Source: Neofusicoccum parvum
Lineage: Eukaryota; Ascomycota; Dothideomycetes; Botryosphaeriales; Botryosphaeriaceae
Direction: 5' to 3'
Length of the DNA: 64,000 nt
Assembly (NCBI GenBank): GCA_020912385.1
Contig: CP087208.1
Span: forward strand, 1,984,001-2,048,000
The notes under the pieces are model-generated. The model was not told the DNA's origin. It worked only from the letters and a program-made list of their open reading frames with translations, and made no database searches. Below are positions 32,440 to 43,561 of the stretch, one piece after another (the first letter of the stretch is position 1; every line of letters starts with the position of its first letter). Both the position numbers and the translations under genes were made by a program.

Positions 32440-35400
32440 TTCTACAGCTCTTTCTCCACGAGTGTAACTACTCACCAAGCAACCGCATGACCCCTGTTTC
32501 TCTTTTCCTCCTTTCATTGCGTGGTTTATTTTATGTCATTTACAGTCATGGGCGGACGGATCGATTCAACAGTATACCTTACCTGCATAACTAGAGGCGT
32601 TTGGCATGGAAACTAGTGTCAGGTGGAGTCGGCGTCTCATTCCGTGGATTCAAGGCATGATCTAGCCTCTAGGGGATCAAAGGGTAGGCGAGCAAGCGAG
32701 CGAGCGAGAGATCAATGCAATCGAGAATCAGCATCATCATACGTAGTAGAGGAAATCAGCGGATATTGCTTTCGAATCTTCGATTGCTAATCTATAAATT
32801 TACCGGTGCTTTTGGGTGGATGGGATGGTCTATCTCTTGTCTTCCCCGGACTGCGAGTGGGCCTTATGCCAGTCCTACAGCTTTTCGAGACTGTCCTCTT
32901 CCAACGATCATGATGACAACAATCGAAGCACCCAGCGGACCCAACGGCCAGATGTGTGATATTACGGACATAACGCAGATCCGTTGGCCACGCCAGATGA
33001 GCTCCTATTCCAGGCTCCTGCCAATCACCTTCTGTGCCTTCGAACTGGACTGCGAGGTGTCTGCCGCCGTGGATCAGGTCCACGCCGTTCAGCCGACGAA
33101 GCGTGCAGATGAAATCTGCCGGTCTTATTTGCCTTCTCCCATCTTCACGCTTTTGGCCAACGCACGACGCTGCTGGAGGGAGATCATACCAGCGCAATGT
33201 TTCCCCACCCCCTCCGCAACCAGCAGGTCTTGCGAGGGAAGGTCCTGGCGACGCCGAGCAGAGGCTGGGCTGGGCCGGGCCGGCCCGGTGGGCACAGGAC
33301 CCCACACCCTTTTCTGCCCCTGCTCGTGCAGACTCTCGATAAAACAGAGTTTCTTCGTCTCAACAACGGCCGCTGGGAGGGGGAAAGGTTCCTCGCGACA
33401 GGTGCCGCGCTCCCAGCCTGCTCGCCACCAGCGGCCAGGCCTACTCGCTTGATGAATTCCGTTCGCCTGTGTGCTAGAACGCCGTGTTGCTGCGTCAAAG
33501 GCTGCTGCAGAGTTGCGTGACGGGTTCGTCGTGCTTGCGAGTATTCGTATTCGGTTGGGCAAGCAGACGTCGTGCCCGATGGCGCGGTGGTGCCCGACGT
33601 GGGCCGGGCGGGTTGGATGGTGCTCTGCGGCGTGTGTGGTCGTCTTCCCGCGGTGTTCGCTGACGTTCTCGCTTTTTGGGACGGGTGGGCGAGTGGTCGA
33701 GAAGTGAGTGTAGTGTGTGCAGGGCGGTGTGCCGTGACTCTATGTGGAGAGGTGGGTGTCCTTGTTTTTGTACTTGCATGCGTTAGTTTCTGTCTTTAGA
33801 CGTACGGGGTTGCCGTTTGAAAAATACCTTGGGATAGAGGATAGCTTTATTAGGTCAGAGCGGCGGGTTGTCCTCTATGCGGGCCGCGGGGGAAATGTGC
33901 GGGTATGGAGGAGTTGTACGTGTGTCCTAGAGTTTGGGTCAAAAGGCTCGCCTTGTCCTTGCGATGCGCCGACGGTACTACAGGTAAGAATCTTGGGCTG
34001 AATGCAGAGGTTACTTGATCTCCCGCGTTTGGATGTTCCTTGCATGACGGACACAGCTGTAACGCTGTGCCGCACTTCATAGCGCTGGAAGAAGCGTGAA
34101 CCTGAAACTGGCCACAAAGGCATAACCAAGCACGACCGTCAGAGTGGTTTAGACCCTCATGTCCATGGCATTTGCCCCAGCTTATTCTTATCGTAGCACC
34201 CTCCGATGAACATTCAAATGTGCCTCATCTCCACGCGATAGGGAGGTTGCCCTCGCCTCTTACTTTTCGAAGCGTCCAAGAGCAAAATTGCGGGTCGCCC
34301 AATGTTGCAGTGCCAGATGTCTTTCGGTGGCTTTCGGCTCGCCTTCTCTTTCAAAGTACGAATTGGTTCGGGCGCGGAAGCGGGCTCGAGTTGGTAGCGT
34401 GGTGTTGGTAACAAGGTCCACCCCTGAAGATTCTACAATATCGTGAGCGCGTCATGGTGGAGCAGAGAAAGTCCATCCTCCTCAAGAAAGCTGATATAAG
34501 CAATGTGATGAGTGCGATCTCTGTTGCGCTACACGCACGCGTATGACTCGATAGCTTGGTAACGAAGGCTCGTGTGTAGCGGAAAAGGGGGCGGGACCGC
34601 GTGGAGACTGGAGAGCGTACGGAGGTTCTCACGGTTGGGGGTCTAGCGCAGACGGAGGTCGTAGAGAGTGAGCTGGTCATGCATTGAGAGATCGTACTGT
34701 CGCGTGTTTTTCATGTCGGATTCACTGTGTCGTTGTTGGGGCTCGTTCACTCGTCAGTGATCACTCATAAGGGGCTGTCAACCATACGACTAACACATCC
34801 GCAGTTGAGAAAGGTGATTGTGTTCGAGCGGAGGCCTACTTCTGGATCATCCCACAGTGCTACTGATGGAGTGGACAAAGAGGGTATGACGTGAGTTCTG
34901 GGGATGGCTTACGCGGAAGCAATTTGGGAGTGTGTCCGCCTTGGTGAAGACGGATAGGCGGGACCCCGAGCGGCTGGTTCCTCGGCAGATCTCCAATGTC
35001 AAGTGATCTACTAGATTCTGAATCAAGCAAAATTAACACATGATCTTTGTCTCGCTCCGATTGTCCTGAAGGAGACGAGCGGCACTGCGGTATCTGGAAG
35101 GTGGACTGCGTTCGTCGGCGATGTGACGGTGGAGTTCATCGCCTCACAAACGAAGGTCCTAGACCAGTCTGCTTACGCAACACTCTTAAAACATGCGGAG
35201 CCTTTTGCCAAATCTTCTTTCATCAAGGAAAGCGCCGTGGAGGACACGCCGAGAATCGGGGATGGAAGTCATGCCCGTTTTTCCCTTTCTTCCCGGACCT
35301 GGACACTTGTCCCTACTCGCACACACAGCAGACGACATTACATGGCTGGGTGAAAGCTGAAAGCTCCATGTTCGCAGACTTTATCAAAGTGAGAGATCAA

Positions 35401-38400
35401 CCGCATTCCTCACACACGTGGGTTCGCCACACTCGACCCACCCTCCATCACAATTCTCTCCAATGCCTTATTGGTGGCTTCGCGGGCCGCGGAAGTGCGG
35501 CATCCGACACAACCGCCCAGTGCTCCGGTTCCACAGACTGGCCAGGCTTATCGGATGCTGCTCTATGGGACAGTCTAAGCGCTTCACGGAGAGCTGGAGA
35601 CTTGGTCGCCTGAACAGCGCTCGGAAGACGTATTCGACCCCACCTGTTCTCCCGAGGTGGCGCCTTGAGAGTCACAGCCTTCTTCATCCTTGTCTGCTGC
35701 AGAGTGGCCAGCTGTCGTGTCACCGCTGCTGGAAAACCCCGGGCAGGGTTGAAGTGGGGAGGGGGCTTTGCATGCTTGGAGGCCTGGCCCGGGGAAGGAG
35801 GGGAAAGGGAGTTGCTTTTTGCGATAGATTACTTACGTCAAAAACCAAGAAAGTGCGGTGTGGCAAGATTCCGATGCATGTAAGATAGGCTCTACATCTA
35901 AGCAGATGTTCAGCACGGAGCGATGATGTTTCCATGTGTCCATCGTCCCATCTCCACATGAAGACGCGTCGGACTTCCAGGCGTGAACGGTGGCAATTCA
36001 TTCAATGCGAAGCGGGGTCCATGCAAGCATTGGAGGTGGCTCGCATAGAGGAAGTGCGCAGGCTGATGAGGCGTTGTCGAGCTCTCCAGGATTGGCTGCG
36101 TAGATTCTTCTTTCGATTCATCCGCGTCATGCGCCTTTCGTTCCGACCCGCGCGGCGCGGGCTGCCGTGTAACGCACTGCGTGGGTGCAGCTGCGCGGCT
36201 GATGCCAGGCGTAGCGATGAGGCTTTCTGACCGCAGGCGGTCGCTGAGATGCAAGTGGTAGACAGGCAATATAAGCAGAATTTGATCATCGGCAGTGGCT
36301 TGACGGCGCAGGAGGGATACGAGAATGCGACTGACGAATGGACCGAGTGGGGCCACGTCCGCGTAGCCTCGTTAGGATTAACTTTCATAAACCTGCTGCT
36401 GAGGCTGGGGGGTTGTGCAACAGGGTCTGATAGGCATGCTGGATGTACTCACTGCTCTGATCGACACAGCAATCCCTGACCTGCCTTCCAGGCAAACTGT
36501 CCCAACACCGGCTCCAGACGAGAAGCAACACGGTGCGTCCGGCATCATGTCATTGGGGGTTGGCACCGAAAGCCTGTGTGTCGGGGGCAAGCGGGCGAAT
36601 TAGTCCCAAAGCCGGATGAGGCGAAGGCAAAAACAAAAACGGAGTGAGAGCAGTTGGTTTCATGGCCCCAGTGTAAAGCCGGCCCAGCAGCGCCCCCAGT
36701 TCCTGCGCGGAGCTGCAACCGGCGATGCTCTAAAGAAGCTGTTGGCTGTGTCGGCGTGATGGTGCTCTGCCGAAGGTGAGGGAGGCTGTAAGCCGCGGCG
36801 CTAGCGCGGCGCTAGGCGTGCCTGCCATCACACACGCCGCGACCGTCGTCAACAGCGAGCTGCAGAGGGATGTTGCAATCGAGAATCCGATTCTCCCGAT
36901 TCTTTCCCTGGTCCACGTCTTCTCCGAGAGACAGACACTCCGGCCCGGAGAAACGGTGGGATGTATAGTTGGTAGAACCCAACCAGCTTGTGCAGCGTTT
37001 TACAAGGCGCAACAATCAATTGCTTTGATCTTAGGGGACCCGGATTGCAAAAGTAGACCCATTGTCAGCTTAGAATATATTGTTGAGGGCCGCATAAAGA
37101 CACCATAGACTCTGACGCCATAGAAACTCACTATTTCAGCGACTTCAGAAATCTTGATGATTCTTTGTGGATCGAGATCCGATATCAACGGCAACAGAAT
37201 ACAAAATCAAGCCGGAGGGACAAAACGAAATTGATATCATAGGTACTGGGCATGATGGAAATATGTAAATGACTTCTAACTTTCGATTTTACGTTTAATC
37301 AGCAAGAAAATATCAGTGAAACCCACCTACTAGCAGTTTAAAAGAGTCTGCCATATTGACCATCCGTCTCCCCAGGGTGGCATAACCGACGACCGCGTGG
37401 CAGGAATCGATCCCTGTGCCATCCTCCATGACTGGCTACATCAACTCCCCAACCCCAGCGCCCCGACACGCCGAGAAGCCGTTTTACCTGCTGTATCTCC
37501 TCAGAGACTTGGCCTGGCATCAGCGAGCCACGCATCCAGCAGAACGACGTAGCTGCACGCCTTCCAGCCCAGGATTCGACATACGCGGAAACCAGGTGCC
37601 GGACCACACTCCTCACTCGTCTACGCTGGATACCGATGGATCGATCCTTCTTTTCGCCTCAGCCAACACCACTCCGTTCGCGCGTCGAAAGGGGAAGCTG
37701 TCCTCCGCCAGCTTGTGGACGTTTGCTCGACGAACACGTCCCTGCTCGTACGATCCTCGCCCTCGCTTGGGAGGATTGGCTGTGCTGTGTTGCCGAAACG
37801 CGGCTCTGCTATTGGGCCCCAGGCCGTCGAGGCCCAAGCAATAACAGGCAATAGCAACAGTATAGGGAGTCGACGGGCGTGATGGCGGGGTATGATGTGC
37901 TCGGTCTCCGCACGAGCTGTGGAAAGGTGGGTATCTGTGGTGCTGGCATCGTGCGAACTTCTGTTCGGATACCTCCTCGATGGGGAGAGGATGCAATATG
38001 TACGGGTGCATGCGTATAGTGCACGCGTGCGGTACTTTGCTGTGGGGGCCGTGGGTGTTCAGGGAGAGCAGGATTACAGCAGCCGTGGCGCTCGACGTTT
38101 TCTGATCAGTGATCACCCGACGCTGCGGGGGAAAATGTGGGAGCGGAGAGCCAAGAAGGTAACATACCCAGCCACTCGGTAGCAGAAAAGATGCGCTCGG
38201 AATTCCTAGAAGGAGCAATGCCGTCCAACGGGCTCTCAGAAGACCCCGGGCTCGGTTGCGTGCCGCTTACACAGCTGATGGCTAAGCGAAGTGAGAGGAT
38301 GCTTCTTTCTTGCTTACCTGGCTTATTTTCCTTTTCATGATGCAAGCGGTCCATGGCTAGATGGTTGGAACCGGGGTATAGAGGCGAGAACAGGTCTGAT

Positions 38401-41400
38401 GTAAGAAGCCGTCATAGAGGAAAGGGTTGGGTTGATCGTCGTCAGGAATCCTTGCTGTTTTCACGTGCTAGTGAGACTGTCTTTACGAATGTGATGCACT
38501 CTCGGTTTGTGACACTAAAAGCATAAGAGCTTGAAAACGGAACGTTGAAATAATGGAAGGTGTTATGTAAAGAGGGTGCATCAGAGAGTCACCTGAGAGA
38601 TGAAAGCACAGCAACAGCGCATGTGAACCACGTAAGAAAAAGGATAATAATATACGCCCGTTCAAAAGCTTGTGAAGGGCAACACGCAAGCACGCAACAC
38701 TAACACTAGACTGACTGGGGTTTCCACAGACGATCTCGCCATCTGTAAGGGCGTTCCTACGCATACAAGCTCATCAACATCACTTCGCCAGCGCTTGCAA
38801 TCTATTGTACCGGAGCCAGTACCGGGCATGCGGACCGCGCAGCAGCTGGCTGCATGCAAGTCCACACAGCCACGCGCCATGCGGGAGCTCGGGACGTGGG
38901 ATGATGCCAAGTCCTCGTCATGCTGCGGCTGCTGCTTTAGCAAGCATTGCCCGATTGCTGCAGCGGTCCCGAATCAAAGGATCGGGGAGCCCAGCGACAC
39001 GCGCAACGTATCTGCACAGGCGGACGGCGGCTCGCCCCGAGTTGAGTAGGATCGCCCGATGTTCCTTTCGGACCTGTCATGCGCGGTTGCAGGTAGCAGC
39101 GAGACCGCTAGGAAAGCTTCTCGAAGAGATGTGGGCGTGTCTCCTGGACGCGCGTGATGTGCTCAAGCTGCGCCCGGGAAGGGCAACGCGCGGGTCCACC
39201 ACGCGCGGGTTGCGGGCCATGCGGATTTATGTAGCGGTGATGCGGACAGGTGCGTCTGTCTGTGCTTGACCGGACTGGCGGCGCGTCTGGAGCGGCTTCT
39301 GGAATGCCCTTACGAGCGCTGCTCGTCAATGCACGTCGGAGCCATCGACATCGTGAAAAAATCGTAGATGGTCTGGCACCGTGATGGGAATGGCGGTCAT
39401 GCGTGAGGCTGAGGCAGAAGCTGAGGTGGGGTTCTTAAGCTTCTTGCGTCCACGTACGTCGACTAATGCATCGCAGCTACCCCATGCAGCAGTTGGTCCG
39501 GTGTTGGCAGAAAGTATAATTCTGGATCCTGGCAGCGGCCTGTGATTCGACAGCAATTGTTTCGACGGTTCAAGAGACTATTCTGTTATCTCGATGTCCG
39601 TCGCTGAGACAAGGAGGTGGTGTGGGTTGAAGGTGGCATCGCGTGGTGTGGTTTTGAGCGTTGTCCGTCCGTCTGATGGCCGTGTACAATGCAGTCCATG
39701 TAACGGTTCCAATTCCACGGCTGCACCAGTCATCCTTCGCGTTTCCAAGGAGCCCGGCGGGACGCGGACGCATGGCGCTGTCGTCAGCCCAGTTCCTTCC
39801 ACGATCCGGAGCGCCCTCTCAGCCGACAGCGCTGGACGTCAGGATCGTCTGTCCTGTTGAGACAGAACAGGTGTTCCGGTGACGTGTAGTTTGTCACCCC
39901 GTACGGACATAGTTGGTTTCGCCTTCCGCATTCTTCCTGCTGTGCCTATTTGCTACTGGGCGGCAGATCGACGCAACAGTGGCCGCTCGACGGTATACAA
40001 TGTCTTGTGCTCGTAAGTTCCGTTACTGTATGCACTATGGCCGAGAGCACATCGAGGTGACTGGAGGTAGGCAATTGGTTCATGCACGGGCGAGAGGGAA
40101 AGCAGGTTTCAATCACAGCCTGTAGCATCGAGTCAGCCAGGGCACTGTTGAAGCAGACCTAGGACGCCGACATGCTCTTACCAGTGACGTCAAGAGAAAG
40201 CAGACAACATGGACATGGCTGTGATCGTTTGAGGTCGGCTGGTTCGACTACTAGGCGCCACGATCCAGCTGGAAGACCAGGCGACTGCCTTTGCCTCTAC
40301 GGACTGCATATTTCTCGACGCGATGGATGTGATCTAGTCGAGCGTGATACGCGTACCAAGCCGCATCCCAGTAGACGCTGCGGAGCAGGCAATCTTCCTG
40401 TCTCCAGTTGTCCTCGGCGTCACCCATGTCGCCTTCTAGCTGCCACAGCATCCCTCCCTGCCCCACCACTTGCCATACATTGTGTCGGGGCTCCAAGGGC
40501 CCTGAAGCCGCATTGGAGCCTGCGATATCGCGCTTCGTCGAGGTCGGGGCGGCGAGCCGGCGGAGGTGCGGACGGACGGAGTGGAGGCCGTAGGCTGTTA
40601 GGACGCGTCCTGGGAGAGGCTTTCTCAGCAGGAGCTGCTAGTCCTGCTGCAAATATGGGATGGGAGATCGCTCAGGGCAAGTGCCCACTCCGATCCGCCG
40701 AGGTATGCACTGTGCCCCCTCGCTTCATGCTGGGCGGTGGACGTGCGGCGGCATCCGTGGGGAGTAGAAGGGACGTCACCGCATTGGAGCTTGCGGCACG
40801 ATCATCGTTGTTCGAAGGAAGTGGATCAGCAAGGCGTCTAGTCCAAGGATGCGATTGAATCAAGGACGCGTCGATGCGGTGCCGGCGAGTTGGTCATCGT
40901 TGCGGGTCAGAAGGTGAATGGTGTTGCTTCTGGGAGAAGTTGGCTGGGATGGAGGTACGAAGTACTCCACAGCCGCTGCGCAAGGACATGAGACTGACTT
41001 GTGCGCTCGTGCAGTTCTTCGCCTGTCGCTACGTACCTTCGTGATATCGTTGCTGATTGGCGAGTGTGTTTGATGTTTCTTTCTCGTTGAAAAGCGGCAT
41101 GATCCGCAAGCATAGCATGCCTGTAAGGATGATAGGTCCGCTGGAAGCCCCCCATGCCGGCAGGATCCCGTCAATCAGAGCGCCTACTTCAACCGCAAAC
41201 GTGCAGCGTCTGGTCGTGTTTTCGATCTAGCTCCAACTATAACTGTGCCCTATCCTCCTCTGCTCGCGCAGCGTGTCCCAATCAAGAAGAGCCTTCGCTC
41301 CAGGCTTCATGTGATTAATCAACATGAGTCGATTTTAACATGCAGGCTGCGCCATGTGGCGCTCAGAAGTGTACCCTGCAGGCCGGTCCCTTGGCGAGGA

Positions 41401-42384
41401 GAAAGATCGGATGCAACGATCTCGTATTCCATCAGACACATAGCTGAAGATTTTTAGAATGGAAATGGCGACGTCATGCAAGGGCAAGTATAGTTTTGTC
41501 GAAAATGGGTTTTGCCAGTCCGAATAGAGAGCCCATGCAGGTCTGGGGTTGCACTTTTTAGTTCGAGCCTCAAGACGCCCGTCCGATTGGGGCGGCAGCT
41601 CTGTGTAACCTTCGGGACGGCCCATGGCAAAAGCAATTCCCGGCGCGGCCAGTGCCGCCAGACGGCGATGTACAGGGCTCTGCAGGTCATTGAAAAGTAA
41701 GCTAGTTGTCGTGCTGCACGCGATCCCAAAAGAGCGGCATGCATGCCACCACCGCCTTGAAGACGGGATGAACCATCCCTGGTCAAAAGCAGATCTCATG
41801 ATTCCCCATGTCATGAGATGGGTATGATCAGCCCTGCAGATTCCTTGCCCTTCTCTGCAGGGGACTTCTGCCCTCTATGAGCTACGTCCAGACACCCAAG
41901 ACTCTCCGCGTCTTTGGGTTCCTGATTGGTCTCTTTGAAGAATCACGTATCAAGTGTTCATTGGCATTATTAATCCCACTTAATCGCTCGAGAGATTTTC
42001 TTTACCGTTTCCTGTTTCATGATGGTTAGTGGGCCAATCGTCGAGGTGGCTGACCTTGATCGAGCGTGAGGTATCATGCGGAAGTAACCATGCTGAAGAT
42101 GGCTGTTGTTTAGGTTCCAAAAGACGGTTCATTGATTCCGGTACGTAGGCGGAATCTGAGAGCAAGGGAGCGTACATAGAGGGAAAGGTGCTAGTCTGAA
42201 TGAACTGCCCTGAGTTTTATCCATCATGGCGTAGGAAAGACATAGAAAATCGTGAATCGTAACTGAGCTCTTTCGTAGAGCCTTTTGACGTATTTTTCTT
42301 TGATATGGTATCAAATCGAAAGGAGATCAAAAGATGAAACGTATATGGGCGTAGTTGTGGAATCGCATTCCCAATGCGTGCCTG
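32440..42384. other. Gene-poor island, left part (about 9.9 kb)
   Basis: No gene with a recognisable domain is present. I examined the longer frames (such as 32787-33305 minus, 35047-35613 plus, 37613-38218 minus, 40172-40858 plus) and found neither sustained third-position bias nor splice-consistent joins. Two shorter frames are more protein-like: minus 40251-40496 and plus 35934-36230. A run of GAGC/GAGA repeats lies near 32690, and A/T-richer patches near 37000-37330 and 38480-38680. Base composition is less biased than in the flanking gene-dense DNA, as in old degenerated intergenic DNA. Confidence 0.5.
40251..40496 (-). CDS. Possible small ORF or relic exon, unknown
   Basis: An 81-codon minus-strand frame starting with ATG reads like folded protein: Trp/Tyr/His-rich (LLRSVYWDAAWYAYHARLDH) and ending RLVFQLDRGA. 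An acceptor-like CAG sits just before the frame, so it may be the last exon of a larger or decayed gene; I could not find the partner exon. No family is recognised and a chance frame is possible. Confidence 0.3.
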   Translation of the reverse strand: MEPRHNVWQVVGQGGMLWQLEGDMGDAEDNWRQEDCLLRSVYWDAAWYAYHARLDHIHRVEKYAVRRGKGSRLVFQLDRGA

Positions 42385-43561
42385 TCATGTAGGAAAGACC
42401 CTTGAGTCTTCGAAACTGCTCAATACCTCCTTAGAAGACGCCCCAGGGACAGTATATATGGTGACAACCATCCCTCGGCCATCGGAACCTACAGTAAAGT
42501 CAACATTGATTACCAAAATGTTCCATTTGAGACACTTACGCCCATGCGGATACTGGTGGGAGCCCCAGGGACCTGCCCGCATGCAACTGCTCAAAGCGTG
42601 ATACAAGTAAGCTGGCGAAATAGAGAAAGCGATCAAGGCAATTATGAGAGGCAGGTGTCCGCCAAGTCCTCCATATCTGCGGTCGTTGGTATACCGTTCC
42701 GGCTGGTGATTGTCGGGGAAAAGCACTCGAAGCCACGGTTGATTCGGACTCTGATATCCAAGTCTTCTCTGCTCCCCACCGATGCCGACCCAGCTGGTGT
42801 GATCCGAATGGTCAAATCCGAGCTGGTACCAGTCTTGACGGTTGCCTTGGTCCACGGGATACTGAGTGGCATCGTAGTTTACAGCCCAAAATCTGCCTTG
42901 ATCGTGATACATTGAGCAGGCCCTGAAAACCTGAGAGCCTGCCGGCGGATTGACCGAATAGGTCACATCGTGGACTGTGGCGCCGTCGAAGTAAAAAAGT
43001 TGTGATGATATGGCCACCGAGTCAGTCCCTGCAGGAGGCCTCCACAACCCACTGTTGCATACGCGCGGCGGAACTCCCTCCCTTCCCTGGATGTTGGTGA
43101 TTCGAAAGTAGAAGGAGACGCTCTTCTCGGCCAATGTCAGCACTGGTACGTGGATGTCCCCGAGTGTCATACCATCTTTCCGGTCTTCGGTTTCGGTTTT
43201 GCAACCGGGAGGACTGAGGCTGGTCTGGGCAGGAGCGGCTGGAACTTCTCCGCGCGTGGTGTGACTGATCATAATGGAACCGAACCAATTTAAGCCCCAT
43301 GGCTGGAGCTTGCGGCTCAAGTGGCTCTCTCTAAAGCGTCGTGGCACCATCCAGGTGCGTTACTCTAGTGATACGGACGACACGGGGATACAGAGGGGCG
43401 TGTCCCCGCACAAAATCTGTAAGCACGTCCAGATCACACCGGAAGAGGATGACGCCAGTCCGCATGCCGGACGGTCGGCTGAATGATTTCCGGGAGACCG
43501 CTGCTGTGCTGCCGTTCATGATCAAGTACAGCGCGATAAGCGCCCAATACCAGATGCTCAT
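42385..43561 (-). CDS. Orphan three-exon protein with terminal hydrophobic segments
   Basis: Exons 43561-43392, 43330-42540 and 42488-42385 give 354 residues; both introns are GT-AG (61 and 51 bp) and lengths agree with one frame. The N-terminus (MSIWYWALIALYLIMNGSTAA) is a signal peptide or first membrane helix. The middle is soluble and rich in aromatic and Gly/Pro residues (VSFYFRITNIQG, SSQLFYFDGATVHDVTY, FRACSMYHDQGRFWAVNY). A second hydrophobic segment near the C-terminus (LPLIIALIAFSISPAYLY) is followed by a short polar tail, so the protein may be secreted and membrane-tethered. I do not recognise the family. Codon bias is weaker than in the flanking housekeeping genes, which suits a fast-evolving or lineage-specific gene. 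Confidence 0.55.

Noticed and set aside
35934..36230. 98-codon Arg-rich plus-strand frame
   Set aside because: The helical look (RALQDWLRRFFFRFIRVMRL) is suggestive, but codon bias is absent and no homologue is recognisable; a chance frame is likelier.
37340..37425. tRNA-like stretch with a T-arm-like element on the minus strand
   Set aside because: The GGGATCGATTCC-like arm is not followed by a matching acceptor stem, and no anticodon stem pairs at the right spacing.
40230..40260. GGTTCGACTAC resembling a tRNA T-loop
   Set aside because: No acceptor or D-arm complement at tRNA distance on either strand.
40172..40858. 228-codon plus-strand frame
   Set aside because: Cys/Arg/Pro/Ser-rich with no third-position bias; the minus strand is more protein-like in part of it.
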